From Eubacterium sp. (GTDB lineage: Bacteria > Bacillota > Clostridia > Oscillospirales > Ruminococcaceae), in NCBI GenBank assembly GCA_031271685.1, contig JAISVH010000018.1:1-43960 (forward strand): a stretch of 43,960 bases of DNA, read 5' to 3'. The position numbers and the translations under genes were made by a program. Position 1 is the stretch's first letter. Each line of letters starts with the position of its first letter. Under the pieces are notes generated by a model. It had not been told where the DNA came from, searched no databases, and worked only from the letters and a program-made list of their open reading frames with translations. Of this stretch, positions 8,708 through 17,724 are shown piece after piece.

Positions 8708-8961
8708 TAATTATAATCTGGTGCACTGTCTGAAATAAGACTGTGCAAATTAAATTTTAGCAATAAAAAATAAGGTGGAATTATGAAATATTGAATCGCG
8801 AAAATCACTGCATTTCTTACAAAGGAATACAACATTAAAGAAATTAATATATTGGTTTTGAGCAAAACATAACAATTCAACTTTTTGGTAAGCTTTTTTG
8901 TAAAACTAGCTTAGATAACAATAAAATTTATTCTATCAATTATCCAAGGGGGGATAATAAG

Positions 8962-11490
8962 ATGCTTGGCAAATCTTTCGAAACCGATAAGAAAGATTAT
9001 TTAATACGCCCACGAATCAGCGCCCTGCTAGCCGATGCAGTGAAAAGCCCGCTCACTATTGTTCAAGCGGGGGCGGGCTGCGGAAAAACTCGCGCCGTAT
9101 TTGAGTTCGCCGATATGTCGGCAATCACCACGGCATGGATGTCTCTTTCTGAATGCGACAATGCCGGCTCACGTTTCTGGACAAAATATACGCAAATGAT
9201 ATCTAAATGGAACGAAGCGTTCGTTGAGCATTGCAGAGATTGCGGATTTCCTGACACGGAGGATAAAATAAACCGTCACCTAACAATGCGCAAACGTTAT
9301 ACGCCTAAACATAAGAGACTGATCGTATTCGATGATATGCACCTGATTAATTGCCCGAATGTGCTTCTCTTTTTAGAACGAGAGCTGCGTACGAATGTTA
9401 AAAACACATCCGTAATATTAATCTGTCGCGAAATGCCGGATATTAATCTGGCAGATCTTAGCCTAAAGGGGCTTATCCCAAACATAACCGAAGAAGACCT
9501 TAACTTCACCGAAAGCGAGCTAGCACAATACCTTCATCAACAGAGCTTGTCCGTAACAAAACAAAACCAACGCGAAATTTTTGAAGATACAAAGGGTTGG
9601 GCGTTCTCGGTCAATCTTGCCGCTCGCTCTTTAATAAAATCGCCTGGCTATAAAGGTTACGTTCGCGACGCAATGAAGAAAAATATATTTAAATTAATGC
9701 AAACAGAAGTTTTTAATAACATTTCTGAAAGATTAAGGCGATTTCTTGCTCGGCTCTCACTAATTGATCATCTTTCCGCCGATCTTATTTCCGAATTAGC
9801 GGGGCAAAACACTGATCTTATATCTGAAATGCAATGCCAAAACGCCTACATACGTTTTGACCGCTATATCAACGCCTATCAGATCCATCATCTGTTTTTA
9901 GACTTTTTACGCTCCAATAAAAATTTACTTACGCAAGAAGAAATAACGGATACTTATATGATTGCCGCCCGATGGTGTTCAATGAACGGCTTCGAAATTG
10001 ACGCGCTGAACTATTTTGAAAAAGTTAGCGATTATAAGTCCATCGTTGCCGCTTTATCCGCGATGCCCGTTCAAATGCCGTATGACATTGCTCTTTGTGC
10101 GGCGGGAATTTTTGAGCGCGCTCCTAATGAACTGGCCGATAAAATTTACTTTTTCGCCGTGATGCATGTTCGGGTCGTTATCCGTTTGGGCCGTTGGCAG
10201 AATGCAGTCACATTAATGCAAAGATATGAGTCAAAGTTTCTGCTTCTACCAGAAGACGACCCTTTCCGGAACCGGACGCTTGGCTCTATTTATTACAGTT
10301 GGGGAAACATTAGCGCGCTCATGGGCACCATAGTCGATCGTTATGACTTTGACTCGCATTACGCAAAAATGGATGAATGCCTAACTAAATCTCCTCTGGC
10401 TTCCGACCAATATTCCGATATGCCCATTGGATTCTGGGCAAGCTTAGCAGGCTCGCCGCGGCAAAACTCACCACAGGAATACATAGAATCGGCGGTCAGA
10501 TCCGTAAATCATATTTCCCACTGTTGGAACGGCTCAACTTTAGGTCTCGATATATTGTGCCGTGGTGAGCTTCTGTATTATCAGGGAGACATGAAAGCGT
10601 CTGAATTGTCTATAACTAACGCTTTAAGGCAAGCGCGGGAAAACAAACTGTTTGAAATCGAATATAAGTCGCTTTTCTATCTGCTTAGACTGGCCCTTTG
10701 GCAGGGAAACCTTAAAAAAGCGGATCAAACTATGAAAGATATGGAATCCAGGCTGGATGAAAAAAGCTATTGCCACAGATTTATTAACCTAGACGCCGCA
10801 TTTGCCTGGTATTTTTGCTCAATTCGTCAGCCGGAAATGATTTCTTCTTGGTTAAAAGAAAAATTTGTGCCTTATAGTCACGCATACTTTGCTGAAAATA
10901 TGGGTAACCAAATCAAAGCGCGTTATTGTTACTTGACAAGAGAATTTCCGTCTTTACTCGCCTATATCGAAGGTGTAAAAAAGCGGGAAGCGATTTTATA
11001 CGGTCGTATAGAAATGCTCGCAATAGAGGCTTGCGTATATTTTCAGATGAAAGAAAGAACCGCAGCACTAAATGCTCTAAAAAAAGCTTATGAAACAGCT
11101 TCTCCCAATGAAATCATAGCTCCTTTTATAGAACTGGGAAAAGATATGCGTTCACTTGTTTGTACCGCCATACGTGAGAAAGATTGCGGAATCCCTGCCG
11201 ATTGGCTGGAAATAATAAAGCGCAAATCGACTACATTCGCAAAACATCAATCAATAATGATTGCCGAGTATAAAAGAACTCGCGGGCACAGCAGCAATAT
11301 AATTTTATCAGAGCGCGAAAAAGAAATTCTGTCTGACCTGTATAATGGGCTTTCTCGCCCTGAAATTTCTGTGAAACACTCATTATCCATAAACACGGTC
11401 AATTCCGTGGCCAACAATATTTTTGATAAACTTGGCGCGCACGGCATAGTAGACGTCGTTAGGATAGCGGCTGAAGAAAGGTTAGTATAG
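8962..11490 (+). CDS. LuxR-family regulator, large ATP-binding MalT-like type
   Basis: An 842-residue protein of the LAL/MalT architecture. An N-terminal STAND-type ATPase has Walker A GAGCGKT at 37-43 and a Walker B-like LIVFDDMH at about 120. A winged-helix region and a long helical-repeat (TPR-like) sensor domain span about 330-760. A C-terminal LuxR helix-turn-helix lies at about 775-842 (LSEREKEILSDLYNG, then SINTVNS). The RBS AAGGGGGG precedes the ATG. In this family inducer binding to the TPR domain drives ATP-dependent oligomerisation and promoter activation. No metabolic operon is adjacent, so the inducer is unknown. The surface-type proteins at 4986 and 12442 are possible targets by position only. 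The TAG stop is followed directly by an R1 repeat. Confidence 0.9.
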   Translation: MLGKSFETDKKDYLIRPRISALLADAVKSPLTIVQAGAGCGKTRAVFEFADMSAITTAWMSLSECDNAGSRFWTKYTQMISKWNEAFVEHCRDCGFPDTEDKINRHLTMRKRYTPKHKRLIVFDDMHLINCPNVLLFLERELRTNVKNTSVILICREMPDINLADLSLKGLIPNITEEDLNFTESELAQYLHQQSLSVTKQNQREIFEDTKGWAFSVNLAARSLIKSPGYKGYVRDAMKKNIFKLMQTEVFNNISERLRRFLARLSLIDHLSADLISELAGQNTDLISEMQCQNAYIRFDRYINAYQIHHLFLDFLRSNKNLLTQEEITDTYMIAARWCSMNGFEIDALNYFEKVSDYKSIVAALSAMPVQMPYDIALCAAGIFERAPNELADKIYFFAVMHVRVVIRLGRWQNAVTLMQRYESKFLLLPEDDPFRNRTLGSIYYSWGNISALMGTIVDRYDFDSHYAKMDECLTKSPLASDQYSDMPIGFWASLAGSPRQNSPQEYIESAVRSVNHISHCWNGSTLGLDILCRGELLYYQGDMKASELSITNALRQARENKLFEIEYKSLFYLLRLALWQGNLKKADQTMKDMESRLDEKSYCHRFINLDAAFAWYFCSIRQPEMISSWLKEKFVPYSHAYFAENMGNQIKARYCYLTREFPSLLAYIEGVKKREAILYGRIEMLAIEACVYFQMKERTAALNALKKAYETASPNEIIAPFIELGKDMRSLVCTAIREKDCGIPADWLEIIKRKSTTFAKHQSIMIAEYKRTRGHSSNIILSEREKEILSDLYNGLSRPEISVKHSLSINTVNSVANNIFDKLGAHGIVDVVRIAAEERLV

Positions 11491-11586
11491 TTATATCCGC
11501 GTTTATGTCCCCCCCTCCTTAGTCGGCGGATTCCATGCTGACTCCTGTAAAAACACCGGAAGCGGCTCCGCCGCAGATGTTTGAAT
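11491..11586 (-). repeat. R1 full element, copy 2
   Basis: On the minus strand: TCAAACATCT, core GCGGCGGAGCCGC, GTGTTTTTAC, then a GGGGGGGACATAAACGCGG tail and ATATAA. The tail end touches the luxR stop codon, and the core end lies 3 bases from the stop of the DUF6870-like ORF. Confidence 0.8.
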
Positions 11587-11588
11587 TA

Positions 11589-11846
11589 TCACTGATTTTT
11601 TATAAAGTGTTCAAACAGCACTTCATCTATAGTTTGTTTTCCTATATGGTTTATTTTTATCTTTATTCCATTAGAGCTTATATACATATACGGACTGCCC
11701 AAACAATCGATAATAGCCTCAAGACGTCTTGATAATGGGAGAGATAAATCAACGTTTCTTAAACAGCTTATATCATTTAAAAGATTGATATCCATTTCTT
11801 TTATGCTAGCTTTTTTAATACTTTCCAAATCATTGCATAACAACAT
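11589..11846 (-). CDS. Small DUF6870-like protein
   Basis: An 85-residue ORF. The central block DINLLNDISCLRNVDLSLP followed by a Pro/Arg-flanked helix, SPYMYISSNGIKIKI and a short tail resembles the DUF6870 pattern (VDI..V..-DI.DV....LP..ER...F..QI.NPY.....V.VK..F). That family is common on clostridial mobile elements; this match is from memory. The start is uncertain: an AAGGA lies 12 bases upstream. It stands alone, enclosed by inverted R1 copies at 11491 and 12122. Function is unknown, and it could be a remnant. Confidence 0.5.
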   Translation of the reverse strand: MLLCNDLESIKKASIKEMDINLLNDISCLRNVDLSLPLSRRLEAIIDCLGSPYMYISSNGIKIKINHIGKQTIDEVLFEHFIKNQ

Positions 11847-11880
11847 AAATAAAGCCGTTCCTTCATTTTTATATTATATC

Positions 11881-12033
11881 ACTCCTGCACTAAACAGCAG
11901 ACATTTTTATTTGTCTATTTTACGTCATACCGCGTTAATTTCTCCTCAAACATCAACGGATATTATTGCCGAAATTACCTTGTCTGACGAAAAATATCAT
12001 TAGTAAAAATTTGACTGCTGTTTAGTGCAGGAG
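11881..12033. repeat. R7 element: 153 bp with perfect 20-bp terminal inverted repeats
   Basis: ACTCCTGCACTAAACAGCAG at 11881-11900 is perfectly inverted at 12014-12033, enclosing an AT-rich centre with no convincing ORF. A related terminus is at 36853-36873. It looks like a miniature inverted-repeat element. Most of 11847-12441 is taken by R7, R1 and the inverted repeat at 12312. Confidence 0.7.
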
Positions 12034-12121
12034 TAATAGATAAGTATAACTATATAATATGAAAACGGCTTATTTATGTTTACTAAAAAATAAAATCACA
12101 GTTTGAGCTTTCTAGGCCAAG

Positions 12122-12216
12122 TTCAAACATCTGCGGCGGCGCCGCTTCCAGTGTTTTAACAAACGCCAACATGGAACCCACCGCCTAAGAGATGGGGGAC
12201 ATAAACGCGGTTATAT
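12122..12216 (+). repeat. R1 full element, copy 3
   Basis: TCAAACATCT, core GCGGCGGCGCCGC (a perfect variant palindrome), GTGTTTTAAC, CCGCCTAAGAG, a GGGGGACATAAACGCGG tail and TTATAT. Orientation is opposite to copy 2, so the two tails face outward from 11491-12216. Confidence 0.8.
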
Positions 12217-12311
12217 CAAATTGCGTTTTTTTGTTTTTGTTTTACGCGCCTGCTGCGCCGAAAGGCCGATACAGTAGACCTTCTTGCAAAAAAATCAAAC
12301 TGCCACATTAC

Positions 12312-12401
12312 GCTTATCACTGATAGAAAGCCTCAAAAATCTGCGCCAAAAGCCATAAATTATAGATTTTGACTTTAATAAGCTTTCTATCAGAGATAAG
12401 C
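12312..12401. repeat. Inverted repeat upstream of the 12442 gene
   Basis: GCTTATCACTGATAGAAAGC (12312-12331) and GCTTTCTATCAGAGATAAGC (12382-12401), 19 of 20 positions complementary, separated by 50 bases. It ends about 40 bases before the next start codon, so it may be a leader structure or a fold-back element. Confidence 0.6.
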
Positions 12402-12441
12402 ATAAAAACTAAAAAAATTATTTTTGAAAGGATGATAATAC

Positions 12442-12933
12442 ATGTCAATGCCAACATTCCCCGAGCCTTCTTCAATATTAAACAGCGAAGAGGCGGTTAA
12501 CGCTATTTTAACATCCATAGCGCTAGAAGAAAGCGCATTAAGTCATATACTAAATGCCGAGGGAGAAAAAATCCAATACGCGCTAAAGCACATAAAGCAT
12601 GAATGCGATTATGATATGGAATTAATTTTAAAAGTCAACGAAAGTGTAGCCTCAACACTTGAGAATATTAATGATATTCAGCTTGTTTTAATAAATAAAT
12701 TAAATAAAGTATTAAAGTATGTGCTGCAAAAGCCTGACGGCAAACAAAAATCCGACGACCATATTAATCAGACGACTCACGGTCACCCTCGCAACGATCG
12801 ATTCTGCATGCGCCGATCACACTTATTACGCAAACCATACGTTTTAAAATCTTTAAATGCAGCAAAATCGGATTTGGAATGCAAATATAACTTATGCACA
12901 AATAAATGCGTTTGCTGTGATATAATCGTTTAG
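12442..12933 (+). CDS. LSHILNAEGEK-domain protein, paralogue of the 4986 N-terminus
   Basis: A 163-residue protein with RBS GAAAGGA. Residues 1-95 align with the N-terminal domain of the 4986 product: the same M-S-x-P-T start, ILTSIALEESALSHILNAEG and then KVNESV. The two genes also share similar sequence around the RBS and start. The C-terminal DUF6273 module is absent. It is replaced by a basic tail ending in a cysteine cluster (C-N-L-C-T-N-K-C-V-C-C). This may be a separate short surface or spore-associated protein or a decayed copy. I cannot assign a function. Confidence 0.65.
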   Translation: MSMPTFPEPSSILNSEEAVNAILTSIALEESALSHILNAEGEKIQYALKHIKHECDYDMELILKVNESVASTLENINDIQLVLINKLNKVLKYVLQKPDGKQKSDDHINQTTHGHPRNDRFCMRRSHLLRKPYVLKSLNAAKSDLECKYNLCTNKCVCCDIIV

Positions 12934-12983
12934 CTTTAAAGTTAAAGGACTATATTAATCCTGCCAAAACGCTCATCGGCATA

Positions 12984-14414
12984 TTATCTTTTTATCCTAA
13001 ACAAAAGCAAAATAGGAAATATCTCTAACCTTCCCAAAAGCATGTCAATACTAAGCACAATTTTTGAAAACCACGAAAAATCCGCATAATTTCCGTTAGG
13101 ACCAATTTTTCCGAATCCAAAACCCACATTGTTGATACTGGAAATAACCGACGACGCGGCGGTTCCCAAATCGACTTTATCCAAACTCAACAAAAGTAAT
13201 GAAGCGGCTATTATAAAAAAATATATTATCACATAACCGCTCACTGCCTTAACAATCGGCATATCGGCAGTCTTTCCGCTTATTTTTATTGCGTCGATCA
13301 AACGCGGATTAAGCGTATACTTTATTTCTTTCGCGGCAGTTTTAAAAAGTAAAATTATACGATATACCTTAAGTCCGCCTCCAGTTGACCCGGCGCACCC
13401 GCCAATAAACATTAAAATCAATATTATACACTGAGAAAATACCGGCCAACTCGTGTAATCCGCCGTTGCTAAGCCTGTCGTCGTTATAGTGGATATAACC
13501 TGAAACGATGCGAACCTGAGCGCTTCGCCCAAGCTTTTATAAAGGCTGAAAATATTTATAGTTACGGCAGCAATTGAAACAAAAATTATCCCTAAATAAG
13601 CTAAAAATTCTTCATTTTTAAAACACTCAGAAAATTTTCTTATTATTAAAAAGAAAAATAAATTAAAATTTATGCCGAAGAGCAGCATAAACACAGAAAT
13701 AACCGTTTCATAATACACGCTGTCATAAGCAGCCATACCCAAGTTTAAATGAAAAAATCCACCGGTGCCCGCGGTTGAAAACGAAGTAAGAACACTGTCA
13801 AAAAACGGCATGCCGCCGCTAAACAAAAGAACAAATTCTATAAGCGTCAATGTAATGTATATACTATATAGAATTCGTATAGAAAGTCGAGTTTTCGACA
13901 CCAGTTTGCCCACATTAGGTCCAGTCATTTCCGCGCGAAGTATATAAATACTCTTGCCGTCGCCCTGCGGTAAAATCGCAAGCACAAACACAAGCACACC
14001 CATTCCGCCTATCCAATGCGCAAAACTGCGCCAAAAAAGCAAACTTTTGCTTAAACTCTCCACATTATTAAGCAGTGTCGCGCCGGTAGCGGTAAACCCT
14101 GATATTGTTTCAAACAAAGCGTCGATTAAATTCGGTATTTTTCCAGAAATATAAAAGGGTAGCGCGCCGCAAAATGACAGGGCAAGCCATACCACCGCCA
14201 CAATAACAAATCCGTCTCGCTCACGCATATTTTTTTCATCCGGTTTTTTAAAGGTCAAAAAAAAGCCCGACAACCACAACAATAAAGCCGGAACTATATA
14301 GCACAGATATTGCCCTTCGTTAAGACAAAACGATATAATAAGCGGAATGCACAGCAAAAATCCCCCTATTTTCATTATCTGTCCGGTCAAAAACGCTATA
14401 ATTTTATAGTTCAT
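12984..14414 (-). CDS. trkH: Trk-type potassium uptake channel subunit TrkH
   Basis: A 476-residue polytopic membrane protein of normal length. It has four M1-P-M2 repeats. The pore-loop glycine motifs visible include TISGFTATGATLL at about 105, FSTAGTGGF at about 210, STITTTGLATADY at about 305 and SSINNVGFGFGKIGPNGNY at about 430. A cytoplasmic HWIGGMGVLVF segment follows the first pore. It forms the K+ pathway and assembles with the TrkA ring encoded just upstream, 10 bases apart, in one transcript. It is convergent with the 12442 gene. Confidence 0.93.
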   Translation of the reverse strand: MNYKIIAFLTGQIMKIGGFLLCIPLIISFCLNEGQYLCYIVPALLLWLSGFFLTFKKPDEKNMRERDGFVIVAVVWLALSFCGALPFYISGKIPNLIDALFETISGFTATGATLLNNVESLSKSLLFWRSFAHWIGGMGVLVFVLAILPQGDGKSIYILRAEMTGPNVGKLVSKTRLSIRILYSIYITLTLIEFVLLFSGGMPFFDSVLTSFSTAGTGGFFHLNLGMAAYDSVYYETVISVFMLLFGINFNLFFFLIIRKFSECFKNEEFLAYLGIIFVSIAAVTINIFSLYKSLGEALRFASFQVISTITTTGLATADYTSWPVFSQCIILILMFIGGCAGSTGGGLKVYRIILLFKTAAKEIKYTLNPRLIDAIKISGKTADMPIVKAVSGYVIIYFFIIAASLLLLSLDKVDLGTAASSVISSINNVGFGFGKIGPNGNYADFSWFSKIVLSIDMLLGRLEIFPILLLFRIKR

Positions 14415-14424
14415 TTTTTAAATC

Positions 14425-15786
14425 CTAAACCTTAAAAATATCATTTAAATCGTTCATAAATTTATTTGTTGACACTACCACAACGCTGTCATGCAGACAC
14501 AGACGGTCGCTTCCGTTAGGGATTATATGCTTATTATTTCGTATTATTGACGCTATAATAGAATTTTTATTAAGCTTCAAGTCCTTAATTGGGACATCGA
14601 CATAATGGGCCTTCTGTCGCACGATAAACTCGATTGCCTCAGCCTTGCCGTCTAACAGCCGATAAAGTGTAAGGATATTGCTCCCTTTAGAATTTTGTCG
14701 CGCACGGACGTATTGCAAAATCATGTCGGCAGTGATATTTTTAGGAGATACGACACTTTCAAGCCCAACATTTTCAGCAATATTTACCGCAGAAACACGA
14801 TTAATTTTTGTAACAACCTTTTTAGTCCCTTTAGATTTTGCGAACAGTGAAGTGATTATATTTTCTTCGTCCATCCCCGTAAGAGTAACGCAAGCATCCA
14901 CAGCGACTATTCCTTCATCCTCGATAAGCTCATAGTTTCCTCCATCACCGTGGATAATATGAGCTTTGGGGAGCGAATCGCTCAAAAAAATACAGCGCTC
15001 CAAGTTTTTCTCAATGATCTTGACCTGCATTCCCATATCCGCGGCGAGCAACTCCGCCAAATAAAAACTTATAGTTCCGCCGCCAATTATCATGACTGAT
15101 TTGATCCTTCCTTTTTCCGAATCAACTGCATGAAAAAATTTTAACAACTCTGAATGCACTGCTGTAAAGTGTATTTTATCCCCTTTGCGTAATATAAAAT
15201 CGCCGTTGGGAATATAAACTTCCCCATCTCTTTGAACCGCGCAAATAAGGACTCTTACGCTTATTTTGTTATAAATCTCTTTAAGAGAGACGTCTTCAAG
15301 TGCGCTCCCTTTTATGATTTTAAATTCAACCATATCAATAAGTCCTCTGCCAAAGGTCTCAATGTCAATAGCCGACGGATATTTTAAAAGACGGGATATT
15401 TCGCGCGCCGCCTGATATTCGGGATTTACCATCATGCTAAGTCCAAGCTCTTCTCTCATAAAAACAAGCTGTTCAGCATATGAGGGATTCCGCACTCTCG
15501 CTATACAATGCCGTGCTTTCATTTTGCGCGCAATAAGGCAACATAAAACATTACGCTCATCAGAATCAGTAGTGGCGATAATGATATCGCACGATGCCAC
15601 TTTAGCTTTTTCCAGAACATCACAACAGGCTCCATCGCCGCAAAGGCCCATAACGTCATGATTCCCGACCACCTCTTCAATCACCTTATTATTTATATCG
15701 ACCACAACAATATTGTGACTCTCTAAACTCAACAGTCTGACAAGTTCCGTGCCCACCTTGCCGCCGCCCACTATAATAATGTTCAT
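14425..15786 (-). CDS. trkA: Trk system potassium uptake regulatory protein TrkA
   Basis: A 453-residue cytoplasmic regulator with duplicated RCK modules. The first Rossmann fold begins at residue 1 with MNIIIVGGGKVGTELVRLL, followed by VVDIN. The second begins near 230 with VMIIGGGTISFYLAELLA and IIEKN. Each is followed by a TrkA-C subdomain, the last at about 370-453. It binds NAD(H) or ATP and gates TrkH. First gene of trkA-trkH. An AAGGAA about 12 bases upstream serves as RBS. Confidence 0.94.
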   Translation of the reverse strand: MNIIIVGGGKVGTELVRLLSLESHNIVVVDINNKVIEEVVGNHDVMGLCGDGACCDVLEKAKVASCDIIIATTDSDERNVLCCLIARKMKARHCIARVRNPSYAEQLVFMREELGLSMMVNPEYQAAREISRLLKYPSAIDIETFGRGLIDMVEFKIIKGSALEDVSLKEIYNKISVRVLICAVQRDGEVYIPNGDFILRKGDKIHFTAVHSELLKFFHAVDSEKGRIKSVMIIGGGTISFYLAELLAADMGMQVKIIEKNLERCIFLSDSLPKAHIIHGDGGNYELIEDEGIVAVDACVTLTGMDEENIITSLFAKSKGTKKVVTKINRVSAVNIAENVGLESVVSPKNITADMILQYVRARQNSKGSNILTLYRLLDGKAEAIEFIVRQKAHYVDVPIKDLKLNKNSIIASIIRNNKHIIPNGSDRLCLHDSVVVVSTNKFMNDLNDIFKV

Positions 15787-15903
15787 TTTAAATTAATTCC
15801 TTTTTTACTTAAACTACAATTAATTAACTATAAAACACCAACTATAAACTCTATCTTTTGATTTGATCTAAAGATGTTTTCTATCAAGAATGAACGCCAT
15901 ATT

Positions 15904-16007
15904 TCAAACATCTGCGGCGGATCCGCTTCCAGTGTTTTAACAAGCGTCAGCGGGGAATTTAAAATCACCCGCCGCCTAAGAGACGGGGGACATGAACGCG
16001 GTTATAG
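15904..16007 (+). repeat. R1 full element, copy 4
   Basis: A clean full copy: TCAAACATCT, core GCGGCGGATCCGC, GTGTTTTAAC, AAGCGTCAGCGGGG, CCGCCTAAGAG, a GGGGGACATGAACGCGG tail and TTATAG. It joins an R2 element directly through TATAGTTAAGG. Confidence 0.85.
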
Positions 16008-16081
16008 TTAAGGCAATACCGCATAGTTCTGGCGTGCAAAGCACACAGTAGGTTTTTCATAAAACTAGGCAATTTTGCCGC
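16008..16081 (+). repeat. R2 half element, copy 3
   Basis: Starts TTAAGGCAATACCGCA and ends GGCAATTTTGCCGC, the left half only. It lies upstream of trkA and downstream of the secreted-protein gene. Confidence 0.8.
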
Positions 16082-16085
16082 TTTT

Positions 16086-16111
16086 AAGGGGACTTTTTCA
16101 AAAGTCCCCTT
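16086..16111. terminator. Short perfect hairpin downstream of the 16138 gene
   Basis: AAGGGGACTTTT and AAAAGTCCCCTT form perfect 12-bp arms separated by 2 bases, so a small loop. It lies 27 bases past the stop. There is no strong T-run on either side, so termination is likely but not classical. Confidence 0.5.
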
Positions 16112-16137
16112 AGTTATTTCCAATGTCCTTTATCAAT

Positions 16138-17724
16138 TTACAGCGATGATCCTGAAGAATCCGCAGAAACACTTCTGCCAACTGTTACCGTAAGCTTTGT
16201 TTTTTTCCCGCTTTGATCGTTTTGGATAATCAAACTTGCTTTTGTGTTCTTATTATTTTTTTGTTTAATTCCGCTTATCCAAACGCCGTTATCGAAATCT
16301 GATTTTGTCAGCTCCTTGAGTGTGTTCGATGTCGCTCCGCTTGAGGTTTTGGAGATACCAATATATTCCGTTGATTTTTCTTCCACAGAAATATTATACG
16401 TGCAATTCTCATCGGCGGCGATTTTAACAGATTTTTTTACAGAAGAGTAACCAACGGGATAAATCACAATCCTGTCGTTCAATTCAACCTCGACAGCTTT
16501 CAGCTTGGATGTTTCACCCCCGTTGGCAGAAGTTTTAAACTCAATAACACGGGAGGATTCTCTAACGTTTATCATAACCTCTGCGGCAAAACCGCCTGCT
16601 TTTGCTTTTTTGTCAATTCCGGCATAAGCCACGGCATAAAAACTACCCGGCTTTTTCCCCGCCGTTACCTTTCCTTTCGAAATTTTGGCTATATCTTTTG
16701 TCCCCGTATCGCTTTTAAGTTTATATTTTTCAAACTTTACTTGTCCTCCGCTTGTTCTCCCCGCCCACTGAGTTGTTTTATTTTTGGTGACGTTATAAAA
16801 GCCGTCGTCATACATGAATAAATTAAGCTGAACCGATTTATTGTCAATCACCGCGCCATTTGCGCGTTTTATCTTGCCACCGCCTATCCAAACATCTAAC
16901 CCACCGTCAGACGACTTGACGTAAGCAGCCGCTCTGTTCGGCGCTTCCGACCAAATTTCGTATCCGCGGGTTAAGTCATCTCCGCCATAATCACTGTCAA
17001 GATCATAAGTGGTGAGCCTGACATATTTGAATGTGCGGGTAAAATCTGAAGTGTCAATAAACGTTCCGCTATTTGATGTTGCATTGCCGCCGTCAAAATC
17101 CATGCTTGTTTGGTAATTAAATTTGCCTGCAACAGTGCCGCCGTCAATTGCATGCATATAGCCCTTGGCAATCACCTCGCCGCCATTAATTTTCAAAGTT
17201 CTGCAGCTCAAGCCTCGCCCGTTGCTGATATCAATATTTGAAGCGACGACCCTCCCGCTATTCACAGTAATGTCACGACCTGAAATAGCGGAATAAAGAG
17301 ATTGATATGACGTGACGATAAGTTCGCCAGAACCTCCTATTACAAGAGAACTGTTCGCTCCGGAAGTTATAACAGGCTGTCGGTTCCCGATTACAGTTTT
17401 AGTAAAATAATTACTGCCTATAAGTGTCATATTTACTTCACAGTTGGCGAGCGCGAACAGAATTGTCATGGGTTCATTGGAGGAAATGTTTACATTATTT
17501 AAAGTTATGTTCACCGTATCCGTTACAGCTTGGTTGATTGCTATATAACTGCTTGTCGTGTTCACTGCGACGGTTCCCGTAATAATATAGTCGCCGCCTT
17601 GAGATATATTTATTGGGCCATCGCTTACATCATATGTCGTTACGGCCGATACAGTTGACTTAATCTGCGGAAGAACGGCCGTAACAAACGAAATAGTCAG
17701 AATAACACCAATTAATTTTTTCAT
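16138..17724 (-). CDS. Secreted beta-rich protein, possible carbohydrate-binding domain
   Basis: A 528-residue protein starting at ATG 17724 behind AAGGTGGG; the ATG six codons upstream lacks spacing to an RBS. A signal peptide covers about 1-27. Residues 30-200 have repeated beta-turn patterns (ISQGGDYIITGTV, ITLNNVNIS, SSLVIGGSGELIV, ITVNSGRVVASN). These resemble right-handed beta-helix proteins of the Cthe_2159 type, which bind cellulose and polygalacturonate. The remainder looks like Ig-like domains. There is no LPXTG or SLH motif, so it is probably released or held through other modules. With the pectate lyase in the same window, a role in pectin binding is plausible but inferred. Confidence 0.6.
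   Translation of the reverse strand: MKKLIGVILTISFVTAVLPQIKSTVSAVTTYDVSDGPINISQGGDYIITGTVAVNTTSSYIAINQAVTDTVNITLNNVNISSNEPMTILFALANCEVNMTLIGSNYFTKTVIGNRQPVITSGANSSLVIGGSGELIVTSYQSLYSAISGRDITVNSGRVVASNIDISNGRGLSCRTLKINGGEVIAKGYMHAIDGGTVAGKFNYQTSMDFDGGNATSNSGTFIDTSDFTRTFKYVRLTTYDLDSDYGGDDLTRGYEIWSEAPNRAAAYVKSSDGGLDVWIGGGKIKRANGAVIDNKSVQLNLFMYDDGFYNVTKNKTTQWAGRTSGGQVKFEKYKLKSDTGTKDIAKISKGKVTAGKKPGSFYAVAYAGIDKKAKAGGFAAEVMINVRESSRVIEFKTSANGGETSKLKAVEVELNDRIVIYPVGYSSVKKSVKIAADENCTYNISVEEKSTEYIGISKTSSGATSNTLKELTKSDFDNGVWISGIKQKNNKNTKASLIIQNDQSGKKTKLTVTVGRSVSADSSGSSL

Noticed and set aside
6705-11490. Prophage or ICE
   Set aside because: Only a recombinase is present; no capsid, terminase, relaxase, conjugation or lysis genes and no att pair were found.
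11491-12216. Possible CRISPR-like repeats
   Set aside because: The GC-rich repeats are dispersed in both orientations with no regular spacers and no cas genes; they are interspersed palindromic elements.
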